Assembly (NCBI GenBank): GCA_021775455.1
Contig: JAJFHU010000013.1
Coordinates: forward strand, 40,122 to 104,121
Reading direction: 5' to 3'
Length of the DNA stretch: 64,000 nt
From: Hyphomicrobiales bacterium
GTDB taxonomy: Bacteria > Pseudomonadota > Alphaproteobacteria > Rhizobiales > Rhizobiaceae
Positions within the stretch are counted from its first letter, which is position 1, and the number at the start of each line of letters is the position of its first letter. Below are positions 26,954-34,615 of the stretch, one piece after another. Below the pieces are notes generated by a model. That model had not been told where the DNA came from. It saw only the letters and a program-made list of their open reading frames with translations, and made no database searches. The position numbers were made by a program, and so were the translations under genes.

Positions 26954-27376
26954 ATGCCCGAAACCATGAAAATTGATGGAAGCTGTCATTGCGGTGAAAT
27001 CGAATATGAAGGTGAGTTGGACCCCAGTAAAGTTGGAATTTGCCACTGCCACGACTGCCAGTCATTGTCTGCCTCAGCTTATAGAACAGTCGCGGTTGTT
27101 GCTGGGGACGCTTTCAAAATTACCAAAGGCACACCCAAGGAGTATTTAAAGGTTGCGGAAAGTGGCAATCAAAGAGTTCAGGCATTTTGCGGAACCTGCG
27201 GTTCCGGAATTTATTCAGCCGATGTAGGTGACAATCCATTTACTTATGCGGTTCGGGTTGGAACAATCCGTCAGCGCGCAGAACTTGTTCCAAAATTTGA
27301 ACTATGGCGTGAGTCAGCATTGTCTTGGTTGCCTGAATTTGATTGTCAGAAAAAGTTTGACAAAGGCGTAAAGTAA
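26954..27376 (+). CDS. GFA-family protein (glutathione-dependent formaldehyde-activating/CENP-V fold)
   Basis: A 140-residue zinc protein with the GFA/Mss4-like fold. The cysteines are in CHCGE near residue 11, CHCHDC near residue 31, and CGTCGSG near residue 76, which matches the expected zinc and structural sites. The founding member was proposed to form S-hydroxymethylglutathione, but most homologues have no proven reaction. It starts 19 bases after the methyltransferase. No formaldehyde dehydrogenase gene lies nearby, so formaldehyde detoxification is not supported by context. Confidence 0.85.
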   Translation: MPETMKIDGSCHCGEIEYEGELDPSKVGICHCHDCQSLSASAYRTVAVVAGDAFKITKGTPKEYLKVAESGNQRVQAFCGTCGSGIYSADVGDNPFTYAVRVGTIRQRAELVPKFELWRESALSWLPEFDCQKKFDKGVK

Positions 27377-27526
27377 TTCGCCGGGTTGTAGTTCATCCGA
27401 TTAAGCTAAACTGAACGTTGCCAACCATGCGGTTAAATCCGTCTCTTGAAGCTTGTATGAAGTGTGTGGCGGAAGTAGAACCAATTCAAAATTCCATTAA
27501 TTAGCAAGAACCAGGAACAGTATCCG

Positions 27527-28834
27527 ATGTCATATGAGTATCTGAAAAAAGCCAATTTGACTGCATCCAGCGACTCACAGAATGTTCGTGAAACAGTTCA
27601 AACGATACTGGACGACATTGAGGCGCGCCGCGATGAAGCGGCCCTGGAATATGCGGCCAAATTTGATAATTACGATGGCAATATCAGGCTCACAGCAGAG
27701 GAAATTGAAGCCGCCACCGCACTGGTACCGGATAAACTCAAGCAGGATATTCAGTTTGCCCATGCCAATGTTCGACGATTTGCCGAAGCACAGAAATCAA
27801 CCTGTTCGGATGTGGAAATTGAAGTTGTTCCAGGCCTTGTTGCCGGACAAAAGAGTATCCCCGTAAATACCGCTGGATGTTACATTCCCGGCGGACGATA
27901 CAGCCACATTGCTTCCGCGATCATGACCGTTACCACTGCAAAAGTTGCGGGCTGCAAGTATATTGTGGCCTGTTCACCACCACGCCCGGATGTTGGAATC
28001 GCACCTGCGATCGTGTACGCTGCCCACATCTGTGGTGCCGACACAATTCTGGCACTTGGTGGTGTGCAGGGGGTCGCAGCGATGGCATTCGGCCTCTTTG
28101 AACTTCCTGCTGCGGATATACTGGTTGGACCGGGAAACCAGTTTGTTGCCGAGGCAAAGCGAATTCTCTTCGGCCGCGTGGGCATCGACATGTTTGCGGG
28201 ACCTACCGACAGTCTTATCCTTGCAGACAAAACCGCAGATCCTGATATCGTTGCTGCTGACCTCGTTGGACAAGCCGAACATGGATACAATTCACCGGTT
28301 TGGTTGATTACAGATGATCGTAAACTCGCCGAGGAAGTTATTGAATTGGTTCCGCCTTTGATTGCCGACCTGCCTGAAACCAACAGCCAAAATGCTGAAG
28401 CGGCATGGCGCGACTATGCTGAAGTGATCCTTTGTGACAACCGCGAGGAAATGGCCACCAAGTCTGATGAATATGCACCTGAGCATCTGACGGTCCAGGC
28501 TGAGGATTTAGACTGGTGGCTTGATAATTTGAGCTGCTATGGATCGCTTTTCCTCGGTGAGGAAACAACCGTGGCCTTCGGCGACAAAGCTTCTGGCACT
28601 AACCACGTTCTGCCAACTTCACGCTCTGCCACTTACACTGGCGGGCTTTCTGTGCACAAATACATGAAAATTGTCACATGGCAACGCGCGACACGCGACG
28701 GTGCAAAACCAATTGCTGAAGCCACTGCCCGTATTTCCCGACTTGAAGGTATGGAAGGCCATGCCCGAACGGCGGATATTAGATTGAAAAAATACTTCCC
28801 AAATGAGGAATTTGACCTTAAAGCAGTCGAATAG
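27527..28834 (+). CDS. HisD-family zinc dehydrogenase, HpsN-like (candidate sulfopropanediol 3-dehydrogenase)
   Basis: A 435-residue protein of the histidinol dehydrogenase fold. The catalytic pair Glu319-His320 (in YAPEH) and zinc ligands Gln249, His252, Asp353 and His412 are all in place, so it should be an active NAD-dependent oxidase of a primary alcohol. However, segments such as CYIPGGRYSHIAS, YGSLFLGEETTVAFGDK and KIVTWQR differ from biosynthetic HisD and resemble the HpsN group, which oxidises dihydroxypropanesulfonate to sulfolactate. No his gene is nearby, and TRAP transporters lie on both sides. HpsN assignment rests on memory of family motifs and is not certain; a substrate other than sulfonate is possible. 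Confidence 0.7.
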   Translation: MSYEYLKKANLTASSDSQNVRETVQTILDDIEARRDEAALEYAAKFDNYDGNIRLTAEEIEAATALVPDKLKQDIQFAHANVRRFAEAQKSTCSDVEIEVVPGLVAGQKSIPVNTAGCYIPGGRYSHIASAIMTVTTAKVAGCKYIVACSPPRPDVGIAPAIVYAAHICGADTILALGGVQGVAAMAFGLFELPAADILVGPGNQFVAEAKRILFGRVGIDMFAGPTDSLILADKTADPDIVAADLVGQAEHGYNSPVWLITDDRKLAEEVIELVPPLIADLPETNSQNAEAAWRDYAEVILCDNREEMATKSDEYAPEHLTVQAEDLDWWLDNLSCYGSLFLGEETTVAFGDKASGTNHVLPTSRSATYTGGLSVHKYMKIVTWQRATRDGAKPIAEATARISRLEGMEGHARTADIRLKKYFPNEEFDLKAVE

Positions 28835-29043
28835 ATCTTTAGTTGGGATTCGAACGGGCAAAGAATCCGGAATTTGTTCCAGTTCCTGATCTACCAGGAA
28901 ATCTGAACAGATTACTTATGACACCTATTTGACCAATGTTCGGGCAAAGAAGTTCAACATTTTTCGGTGTTTCCACTGTTTTGGAAATCGCGCAAACAAC
29001 CCAATCATCTTAATGTCCAGATTGAATAACGAGGAACTACACA

Positions 29044-29571
29044 ATGAAACTTTCACACATAGCAACGGCTGCATTTTCAGTGTTTATGTTGTCTGCGTCC
29101 GGCCAAGTGCTTGCAAGCAGCGAAAATCCAGATTGCAAAAGCCTTTGGCCCAACAAGAAGATTGAATGCCTGCAGGAAGAAATTACCAAGAACCAATCCA
29201 GGGTTGGTGCTCTGAGTTCGCGGGTAAGGTCACTCAAAAACAAGGTTGGCTCATTGCAGTCAAAAGTCACAGAACTGCAGGAAACCGTTTCGCTGCTGCA
29301 AAGTCAGGTAGCAGTTAAAGCTGACAAGACAGAACTTTCAAACAAAGCGGATAAATCTGTCCTGTCTACAAAAGCGGACAAATCTGAACTGGCCAGCAAA
29401 GCTGACAAGTCTGACGTGGCAAATGCCGCCAGTAACAGCGGAGCTTCGTTAATTGGTCAAAAAATTCGAATCAAATCAGATGCTGGTGATTGTCTGACTA
29501 TCAAGGATAATACTATTTCCCTCGCAGCCTGCGGCACCGGTGGAGCGAGCAGTTTCGTGCTGGAGCAGTAG
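29044..29571 (+). CDS. secreted coiled-coil/repeat protein with C-terminal ricin-like segment, unknown function
   Basis: A 175-residue exported protein that I cannot assign to a family. Residues 1-24 form a signal peptide ending in VLA. Residues 40-90 look like a coiled coil (periodic Leu/Val in SSRVRSLKNKVGSLQSKV and after). Residues 92-127 are four 9-residue repeats KADK(S/T)xLxx. The last 35 residues, with GDCLTIKDN and SLAACG, resemble one lobe of a ricin-B type beta-trefoil. Two cysteine pairs (in CKSLW/ECLQ and DCLTI/AACG) could form disulfides. The gene has its own ribosome site (AGGA) and a terminator, so it is a single-gene unit. Role in adhesion or surface display is only a guess. 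Confidence 0.8.
   Translation: MKLSHIATAAFSVFMLSASGQVLASSENPDCKSLWPNKKIECLQEEITKNQSRVGALSSRVRSLKNKVGSLQSKVTELQETVSLLQSQVAVKADKTELSNKADKSVLSTKADKSELASKADKSDVANAASNSGASLIGQKIRIKSDAGDCLTIKDNTISLAACGTGGASSFVLEQ
29317..29424 (+). repeat. four tandem 27-bp coding repeats (KADK repeat)
   Basis: Four consecutive 27-base units starting with AAAGCTGAC or AAAGCGGA(C/T), encoding KADKTELSN, KADKSVLST, KADKSELAS and KADKSDVAN. They are diverged in third codon positions, so the array is old and under protein-level selection rather than a recent slippage product. Confidence 0.9.
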
Positions 29572-29615
29572 TACTGCAAAATCAAGCGTTTTACATTAAG
29601 CGATGATTTTATCAT

Positions 29616-29647
29616 GGCCTGGGGCGTTCGCGCCTTGGGCCTTTTTT
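29616..29647 (+). terminator. Rho-independent terminator of the repeat protein gene
   Basis: A GC-rich stem from GGCC to GGCC with inner GGCG-TTCG-CGCC (a stable UUCG tetraloop) and three G-T wobbles is followed by six T residues. It lies 45 bases after the stop codon at 29571 and closes the transcript. Confidence 0.85.
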
Positions 29648-29766
29648 CTGCAGAAACCGGTTTAAACGTAGCGTCTGCCCACAATGAAAGATGCAACCAC
29701 AAATGACCCTTTCCCGGTCACTTTGAACAAAACTGTGGGATCATGACAACCGGGATGGAAAAATTA

Positions 29767-29796
29767 CAACTTACTATCAAAAAAATGCAACTTACT
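29767..29796. promoter_or_regulatory. direct repeat CAACTTACT, 21-bp period, in the leader of the second TRAP operon
   Basis: CAACTTACT occurs at 29767-29775 and 29788-29796, exactly two helical turns apart, about 100 bases before the binding-protein start. Tandem half-sites on one face of the helix are a common regulator-binding arrangement. The rest of the 326-base gap (29572-29897) holds the preceding terminator and AT-rich sequence in which I see no gene. Confidence 0.35.
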
Positions 29797-29897
29797 TACC
29801 TTAGGGCAGTATTGCCGCGTGGGTTTAAAGATGCTTATCTTTCCTTATCAATCCCAGCATATAGGCAATTTTGGGGGATGATAATAGGGAGGAATAG

Positions 29898-31001
29898 ATG
29901 TCCAAAAATTTAAATCGAAGAAAATTTCTTAAGGGTGGGGCTATAGCCGCCACTGCTACAGCAGGAGCGCTGGCTGCGCCAGCAGTAGCACGTGCCGAGC
30001 CGGTTGTACTCAAAATGCAGGCAGCATGGGGCGGCGGCATTTTTCTTGAAAATGCGAAATCTTATGTAGATCGCGTTCATGCGATGGCTGGCGATGCTTT
30101 GAAAATTGATTTGCTGGCTGTTAATGCGGTTGTGAAAACAAGCCAGATGCAGGATGCGGTTCACCGCGGTGTGCTTGATGCGGCCCATTATGTGCCAGCC
30201 TACTGGTATTCAAAGTCCAAAGCTGCATCGTTGTTTGGCACGGGTCCTTGCTTCGGCTGGTCTTCTCAGGAAGTTCTTGGCTGGGTTTACTATGGTGGTG
30301 GCCAGGAGTTGTTTGACGAACTCATGGGTTCGCTAGGACTCAACGTTGTCTCATACTTCAATAGCCCGATGCCCGCGCAGCCACTTGGTTGGTTCAAAGA
30401 ACATATCACCGACGCTTCGCAGATGAAGGGTCTGAAGTATCGCACCGTTGGCCTAGCAGCTGATGTGTTGCTGGAAATGGGAATGTCTGTTGTTCAGCTT
30501 CCAGGTGGCGAAATTCAGCCAGCCATGAAATCCGGCCTGATTGATGCGGCAGAATTCAATAACCCGACTTCCGACCGCGATTTTGGTATGCAAGATGTGT
30601 CAAAAGACTATCATCTGGCGTCATTCCACCAGAGCCAGGAATTCTTTGAAGTAACCTTCAACAAAGATAAGCATAATTCATTGCCTGCCGAACTTCAGGC
30701 TATTTTGAAACATGCATCGGAAGCAGAAAACTCCAACTTCTACTGGCACAACACCAAACGTTACGCGGACGACCTCGTTAAACTGCGCGATGAACAAGGA
30801 GTGAATGTCTGGAGAACCCCGGATTCGGTGATGGCTGCCCAACTGGAAGCTTGGGACATTGTTGTCGATCGGCTGTCAGGCGAGGATGCATTTTTTGCAA
30901 AGGTGATTGATTCCCAGAAAACCTATGCGAAGAATGTAATGAACTACCTGAATCTCAACCAGCCTGACTACAAGCTGGCTTACAAACACTACTTCGGATA
31001 A
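29898..31001 (+). CDS. TRAP transporter substrate-binding protein with Tat signal (TakP/DctP family)
   Basis: A 367-residue binding protein. The N-terminus has a twin-arginine signal (RRKFLKGG) followed by an Ala-rich hydrophobic stretch and the likely cleavage site ARA near residue 34, so it should be exported folded. The body matches the TakP-like branch (2-oxo acid and related TRAP binders): MQDAVHRGVLDAAHY, KGLKYRTVGLAADV, the LPGGEIQPAMKSGLIDAAEF core with the binding residues, and a C-terminal helix used in dimerisation. GGGAGGAATAG precedes the start. It heads the second TRAP operon and is followed by a strong hairpin. The substrate may be a 2-oxo acid, hydroxy acid or sulfonate; context does not decide. 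Confidence 0.9.
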   Translation: MSKNLNRRKFLKGGAIAATATAGALAAPAVARAEPVVLKMQAAWGGGIFLENAKSYVDRVHAMAGDALKIDLLAVNAVVKTSQMQDAVHRGVLDAAHYVPAYWYSKSKAASLFGTGPCFGWSSQEVLGWVYYGGGQELFDELMGSLGLNVVSYFNSPMPAQPLGWFKEHITDASQMKGLKYRTVGLAADVLLEMGMSVVQLPGGEIQPAMKSGLIDAAEFNNPTSDRDFGMQDVSKDYHLASFHQSQEFFEVTFNKDKHNSLPAELQAILKHASEAENSNFYWHNTKRYADDLVKLRDEQGVNVWRTPDSVMAAQLEAWDIVVDRLSGEDAFFAKVIDSQKTYAKNVMNYLNLNQPDYKLAYKHYFG

Positions 31002-31025
31002 GCCCACCCGATAATGATAATTGTT

Positions 31026-31050
31026 CCGGGGGTCAATTCCAGACCCCCGG
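31026..31050 (+). terminator. perfect 9-bp GC-rich stem-loop between TRAP binding protein and small permease
   Basis: CCGGGGGTC pairs perfectly with GACCCCCGG around a seven-base loop, 24 bases after the binding-protein stop. It is followed by a weak T-rich stretch (TGCTATTT), so it is probably a partial terminator or a 3'-end stabiliser. It overlaps the upstream end of the open frame of the small permease and argues against a start at the TTG at 31021. Confidence 0.7.
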
Positions 31051-31080
31051 TGCTATTTGACTCAAAGCTGGGAGGCTATC

Positions 31081-31644
31081 CTGGAAAAAATTGTATACGC
31101 AATTGAAGGCTTGAGTGTCTGGATTGGCAGAGCGTTTGGCTGGTGCATTTTGATCCTTACACTTTCTGTCTCTTATGAGGTTTTTGTTCGTTACGTACTC
31201 AATGCTCCGACAGTTTGGGCATTTGACATGATGGTTCAAATGTATGGCGCCTTATTCTTGATGGCGGGGCCTTATGCGCTTGCGCAGGATACCCATGTCC
31301 GCGGTGACGTATTGTACCGGTTGTTTCCGGTAAAGTGGCAAGCGCGCCTGGATTTCACTTTGTACATCTTGTTTTTCTTTCCCGGTATGATGGCCCTTTT
31401 TTGGTATGGCTGGGAGATTGCGAGCGATAGTTGGCGCTACAAGGAAGTTAGCTGGAACAGTCCCGCTCGAATTCAAATTTACTTTTTTAAAACCCTGATA
31501 CCAGTAGCCGGGTTCTTGTTGATGTTGCAGGGGGTCGCTGAGCTTATTCGATGCTGGAAAGCGATGAAAACCGGTCGATGGATGAAACGTCTTGATGATG
31601 TGAAAGAAACTGAAGATTTGCTCGTCGGCACCCGTGAGGGATAG
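31081..31644 (+). CDS. dctQ: TRAP transporter small permease, DctQ family (possible CTG start)
   Basis: The small membrane subunit of the second TRAP system, with four hydrophobic helices and the DctQ segment TVWAFDMMVQMYGALFLMAG near residue 45. No ATG or GTG precedes the homologous N-terminus (EKIVYAIEGLSVWIGR). The best ribosome site, GGGAGG, lies five bases before a CTG at 31081, giving 187 residues; a TTG at 31057 is the main alternative, and TTG 31021 lies before the hairpin. The protein ends with a basic, then acidic, cytoplasmic tail. The large permease starts 41 bases later. Confidence 0.85.
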   Translation: MEKIVYAIEGLSVWIGRAFGWCILILTLSVSYEVFVRYVLNAPTVWAFDMMVQMYGALFLMAGPYALAQDTHVRGDVLYRLFPVKWQARLDFTLYILFFFPGMMALFWYGWEIASDSWRYKEVSWNSPARIQIYFFKTLIPVAGFLLMLQGVAELIRCWKAMKTGRWMKRLDDVKETEDLLVGTREG

Positions 31645-31685
31645 GGCAATATGGAAAACATTCAAAAAGTTATGAAGGGCCGGGG

Positions 31686-33050
31686 ATGACAAATCCAGAA
31701 GTCGCAATATTGATGCTGTGCTTGTTTATTGTACTGGTACTTCTCGGTTTCCCGATTGCATTTACGCTTCTTGCGATGGGTGTGGGATTTGGTTACTACG
31801 CCTATTATTCAGGTGGCATTACCTCGTTTTCAGATATCTTCAACAACCAGATTTTCTATCTATTAAACCAGAATACCTATTCGGTGATGGAAAACGACAC
31901 ATTGGTGGCAATTCCGTTATTTCTGTTCATGGGATACGTGGTTGAGCGCGCCAACATCGTAGACAAATTGTTTTATTCGCTGCAAATGGCGGCTCGTAAT
32001 TTACCAGGTTCAATGGCAATTGCTGCACTCATAACTTGCGCTGTGTTTTCAACTGCTTCCGGTATTGTTGGTGCAGTTGTAACCCTAATGGGTTTGCTGG
32101 CGTTTCCAGCTATGGCCAATGCGCGTTACAAAAAGGATTTCGCAGCAGGTGTGATTTGTGCTGGTGGCACATTGGGTATCCTAATTCCGCCGTCGATCAT
32201 GCTGATCGTATATGCAGCAATTGCGGAACTCTCGCCGCTTCGTCTGTACGCGGCTGCGGTCTTTCCAGGTCTGATGCTGGCCGGATTTTATATTCTGTAC
32301 GTGATTGTCCGGGTGTACATCAATCCGGAAATTGCGCCCAAACCCAAAAATGAGGATGTTCCTCCAAAAAGCCAGATCTATTGGCAGTTACTGGTATCAT
32401 TTGTCCCACTTACGTTACTTATCATGCTGGTTTTGGGATCCATACTGGGTGGCTTGGCCACACCAGCTGAAGCTGCAGCAATGGGGGCATTTGGCGGACT
32501 TCTTCTTGCCGCACTTTACCGCTCACTCACTTGGCAAAAAGTAAAGGAAAGTGTCTTTCTGACGGCCAAGGCAACTGCAATGGTTTGCTGGTTGTTTGTC
32601 GGTTCCTGGACCTTTGCATCGGTGTTCTCCTACCTTGGCGGCCACGATGTGGTTGAGGGATGGTTCCTAGCAATGAGCTTGGAAACTTGGCAGTTCCTCG
32701 TACTTGTGCAGCTAATTATCTTTGTCCTCGGTTGGCCGCTCGAATGGTCGGAAATCCTGATTATCTTTGTGCCGATCTTCCTGCCAATGCTGGATACATT
32801 CGGCGTAAATCCATACTTTTTCGCTATGTTGGTCGCATTGAACCTGCAGACCTCTTTTCTGACTCCACCCATGGCAATGTCAGCCTACTACCTGAAAGGT
32901 GTACTGAAGGACCAGATTGAGCTAATGCAGATTTTCCGCGGAATAATGCCTTATCTGGCAATAGTAATATTCTGCATGGTGTTGATGTATCAGTTCCCTG
33001 GAATTGCCCTGTGGTTCCCGGATTATCTGTTCGGCAAATATATCCCGTAG
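31686..33050 (+). CDS. dctM: TRAP transporter large permease, DctM family
   Basis: The 454-residue large membrane subunit. The conserved core motifs are present: TASGIVGAVVTLMGLLAFPAM, GTLGILIPPSIMLIVYA, and the second-repeat FLTPPMAMSAYYLKGV near the C-terminus. Together with the preceding genes this makes a complete sodium-driven importer. The sequence differs clearly from the first DctM (23910-25310) and belongs to the branch that goes with TakP-like binding proteins. The amidase gene begins 12 bases after its stop, so imported substrate may be hydrolysed by it. Confidence 0.92.
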   Translation: MTNPEVAILMLCLFIVLVLLGFPIAFTLLAMGVGFGYYAYYSGGITSFSDIFNNQIFYLLNQNTYSVMENDTLVAIPLFLFMGYVVERANIVDKLFYSLQMAARNLPGSMAIAALITCAVFSTASGIVGAVVTLMGLLAFPAMANARYKKDFAAGVICAGGTLGILIPPSIMLIVYAAIAELSPLRLYAAAVFPGLMLAGFYILYVIVRVYINPEIAPKPKNEDVPPKSQIYWQLLVSFVPLTLLIMLVLGSILGGLATPAEAAAMGAFGGLLLAALYRSLTWQKVKESVFLTAKATAMVCWLFVGSWTFASVFSYLGGHDVVEGWFLAMSLETWQFLVLVQLIIFVLGWPLEWSEILIIFVPIFLPMLDTFGVNPYFFAMLVALNLQTSFLTPPMAMSAYYLKGVLKDQIELMQIFRGIMPYLAIVIFCMVLMYQFPGIALWFPDYLFGKYIP

Positions 33051-33062
33051 TCAGAGCGCGTC

Positions 33063-34394
33063 ATGCCCAACACTCTCAGCGCGAGCGATGCGATACGCAA
33101 AATCAGGGACGGTACACTGACCTCTGAGGAAATAATCAGTGCATGTCTTGCCCGTATTGATCAAACCGATGACCAGATAAAGGCCTGGGTTCATCTAGAT
33201 AGAGATATTGCACTTGCCCAGGCAAGGGAGAAGGATGCAATTCGGCAATCTGGAAAACCCATGGGTGCATTGCACGGTATTCCAGTCGGGATTAAGGACA
33301 TTGTCGACTGCAGGGAGTACCCGACCGAGTGTGGAACGAGCATATACAACGGCAACAAGCCTGCACAAGATGCAGCAATTATCGAACGCCTGCGCGATGC
33401 CGGTGCGGTTATCCTTGGTAAGACCGCTACCGCTGAACTCGCCTTTGTTGAGCCCGCCAAGACCAGAAACCCGCATAATGTGGAACACTCGCCTGGAGGA
33501 TCTTCGAGTGGTTCTGCTGCCGCTGTTGCTGCTTATCAAGTGCCTCTGGCAATCGGAACTCAGACGAATGGCTCCGTGATACGGCCTGGTTCATTTTGCG
33601 GGACTTTTGCATTTAAACCCACAAGGGGAGTGATTTCGCGCCGGGGTATTCTCCAAACTTCAAAATCGCTAGATCAAGTCGGTGTGTTCACACGCTGTGC
33701 TGAAGATGCGGCTTTGATTGCAGACGTGATTGGTGGGTACGATCAAAATGATAGCAAAAGCTACGACCGCCCTCGCCCGGCCATGCTCGCAGGATATCAT
33801 TCTGACGTTCCCAGTGATCCCATTTTTGCATGGTTTGAGATGCCATATAATGACCGGTTATCTGATGATGCACGGGAAGGCATCGAAGAGCTAATGGAGG
33901 CTCTGGGAAACTGTGTGGAAAGATACCCAGTTCCTGATACGCTCTCCGGATTGGTGCAGGTTCACAATAAAATTCACGAGTATGAAATTTGCCGTCATTT
34001 GGAGCGCGAATTCACCAACCATTGGGATCAGATCAGTGCGCAACTGCAAGCGGTTATCGAACGAGCCAGATTAATCAGCGATTCTGAATATGCGGATGCA
34101 TTGGAAGTGATGTCTTCTGCCGATTCATTCTTTGCAGACTTTTTCAACGACTATGATGCGATCATTGCGCCAAGCTCAACCGGAGAAGCGGTGACGTTCG
34201 GGAAAAGCACGGGAGATCCCGTCTTCTGTACTATCTGGACGCTTGCCGGATTACCCTGTCTTAATCTCCCAATACTGGTAGGCAGTAATGAAATGCCGAT
34301 TGGCGTCCAGTTGATTGGGGCAGTGGAGGAAGACGATCGATTGTTCCGAACTGCCAACTGGTTGTTGACAGAGCTTCGTGGAGATGCAGACTAG
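33063..34394 (+). CDS. amidase signature family hydrolase
   Basis: A 443-residue amidase of the GatA/FAAH-like family. The Ser-cisSer-Lys triad is visible: Lys78 in GIKD, the serine cluster GGSSSG at 145-150, and nucleophile Ser171 in TNGSVIRP. It hydrolyses C-N bonds of amides. GatB and GatC are absent nearby and the C-terminal half is short, so it is not the tRNA amidotransferase subunit. It is placed directly behind the TRAP permease and before a 2-hydroxyacid dehydrogenase, which suggests import and breakdown of an amide- or hydroxyacid-containing compound; that link is inference. Confidence 0.9.
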   Translation: MPNTLSASDAIRKIRDGTLTSEEIISACLARIDQTDDQIKAWVHLDRDIALAQAREKDAIRQSGKPMGALHGIPVGIKDIVDCREYPTECGTSIYNGNKPAQDAAIIERLRDAGAVILGKTATAELAFVEPAKTRNPHNVEHSPGGSSSGSAAAVAAYQVPLAIGTQTNGSVIRPGSFCGTFAFKPTRGVISRRGILQTSKSLDQVGVFTRCAEDAALIADVIGGYDQNDSKSYDRPRPAMLAGYHSDVPSDPIFAWFEMPYNDRLSDDAREGIEELMEALGNCVERYPVPDTLSGLVQVHNKIHEYEICRHLEREFTNHWDQISAQLQAVIERARLISDSEYADALEVMSSADSFFADFFNDYDAIIAPSSTGEAVTFGKSTGDPVFCTIWTLAGLPCLNLPILVGSNEMPIGVQLIGAVEEDDRLFRTANWLLTELRGDAD

Positions 34395-34412
34395 ATTCAA
34401 GGGAATTTGATT

Positions 34413-34613
34413 ATGCTTTCACGTACTACAAGAAAGATTGTTGCATTGATCGCCACCGCGTTGCTTGTAATTTTTATCCTAGGATTAGCGTACAGCATTT
34501 CTACCGGTTTTGCCGGTTTTTGGGGAGGCTTGCCGTTCTGGGTGATATCTGTCTTGGTTCTCTCAATGGCTGCATATGATATGTGGGATGAGTGCTTTAG
34601 GACCAAATCGTAG
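34413..34613 (+). CDS. small two-helix membrane protein, unknown function
   Basis: A 66-residue protein with a basic N-terminus (LSRTTRK) and two hydrophobic helices, at about residues 8-28 and 36-54, ending in a soluble acidic/basic tail (YDMWDECFRTKS). The ATG at 34413 follows AAGGGA. It lies between the amidase (18 bases) and the dehydrogenase (two bases), so it belongs to the operon. It may be an accessory membrane peptide. I do not recognise a family. Confidence 0.65.
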   Translation: MLSRTTRKIVALIATALLVIFILGLAYSISTGFAGFWGGLPFWVISVLVLSMAAYDMWDECFRTKS

Positions 34614-34615
34614 CG

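Noticed and set aside
27527..28834. Biosynthetic histidinol dehydrogenase
   Set aside because: Fold and catalytic residues match, but no his genes are near and several motifs match the HpsN branch better; kept as HisD family only.
29317..29424. CRISPR-like repeat array
   Set aside because: The 27-bp units are contiguous, without spacers, and encode an in-frame protein repeat.
29044..29571. Trimeric autotransporter adhesin
   Set aside because: The KADK repeats recall stalk sequences, but there is no YadA-type membrane anchor at the C-terminus.
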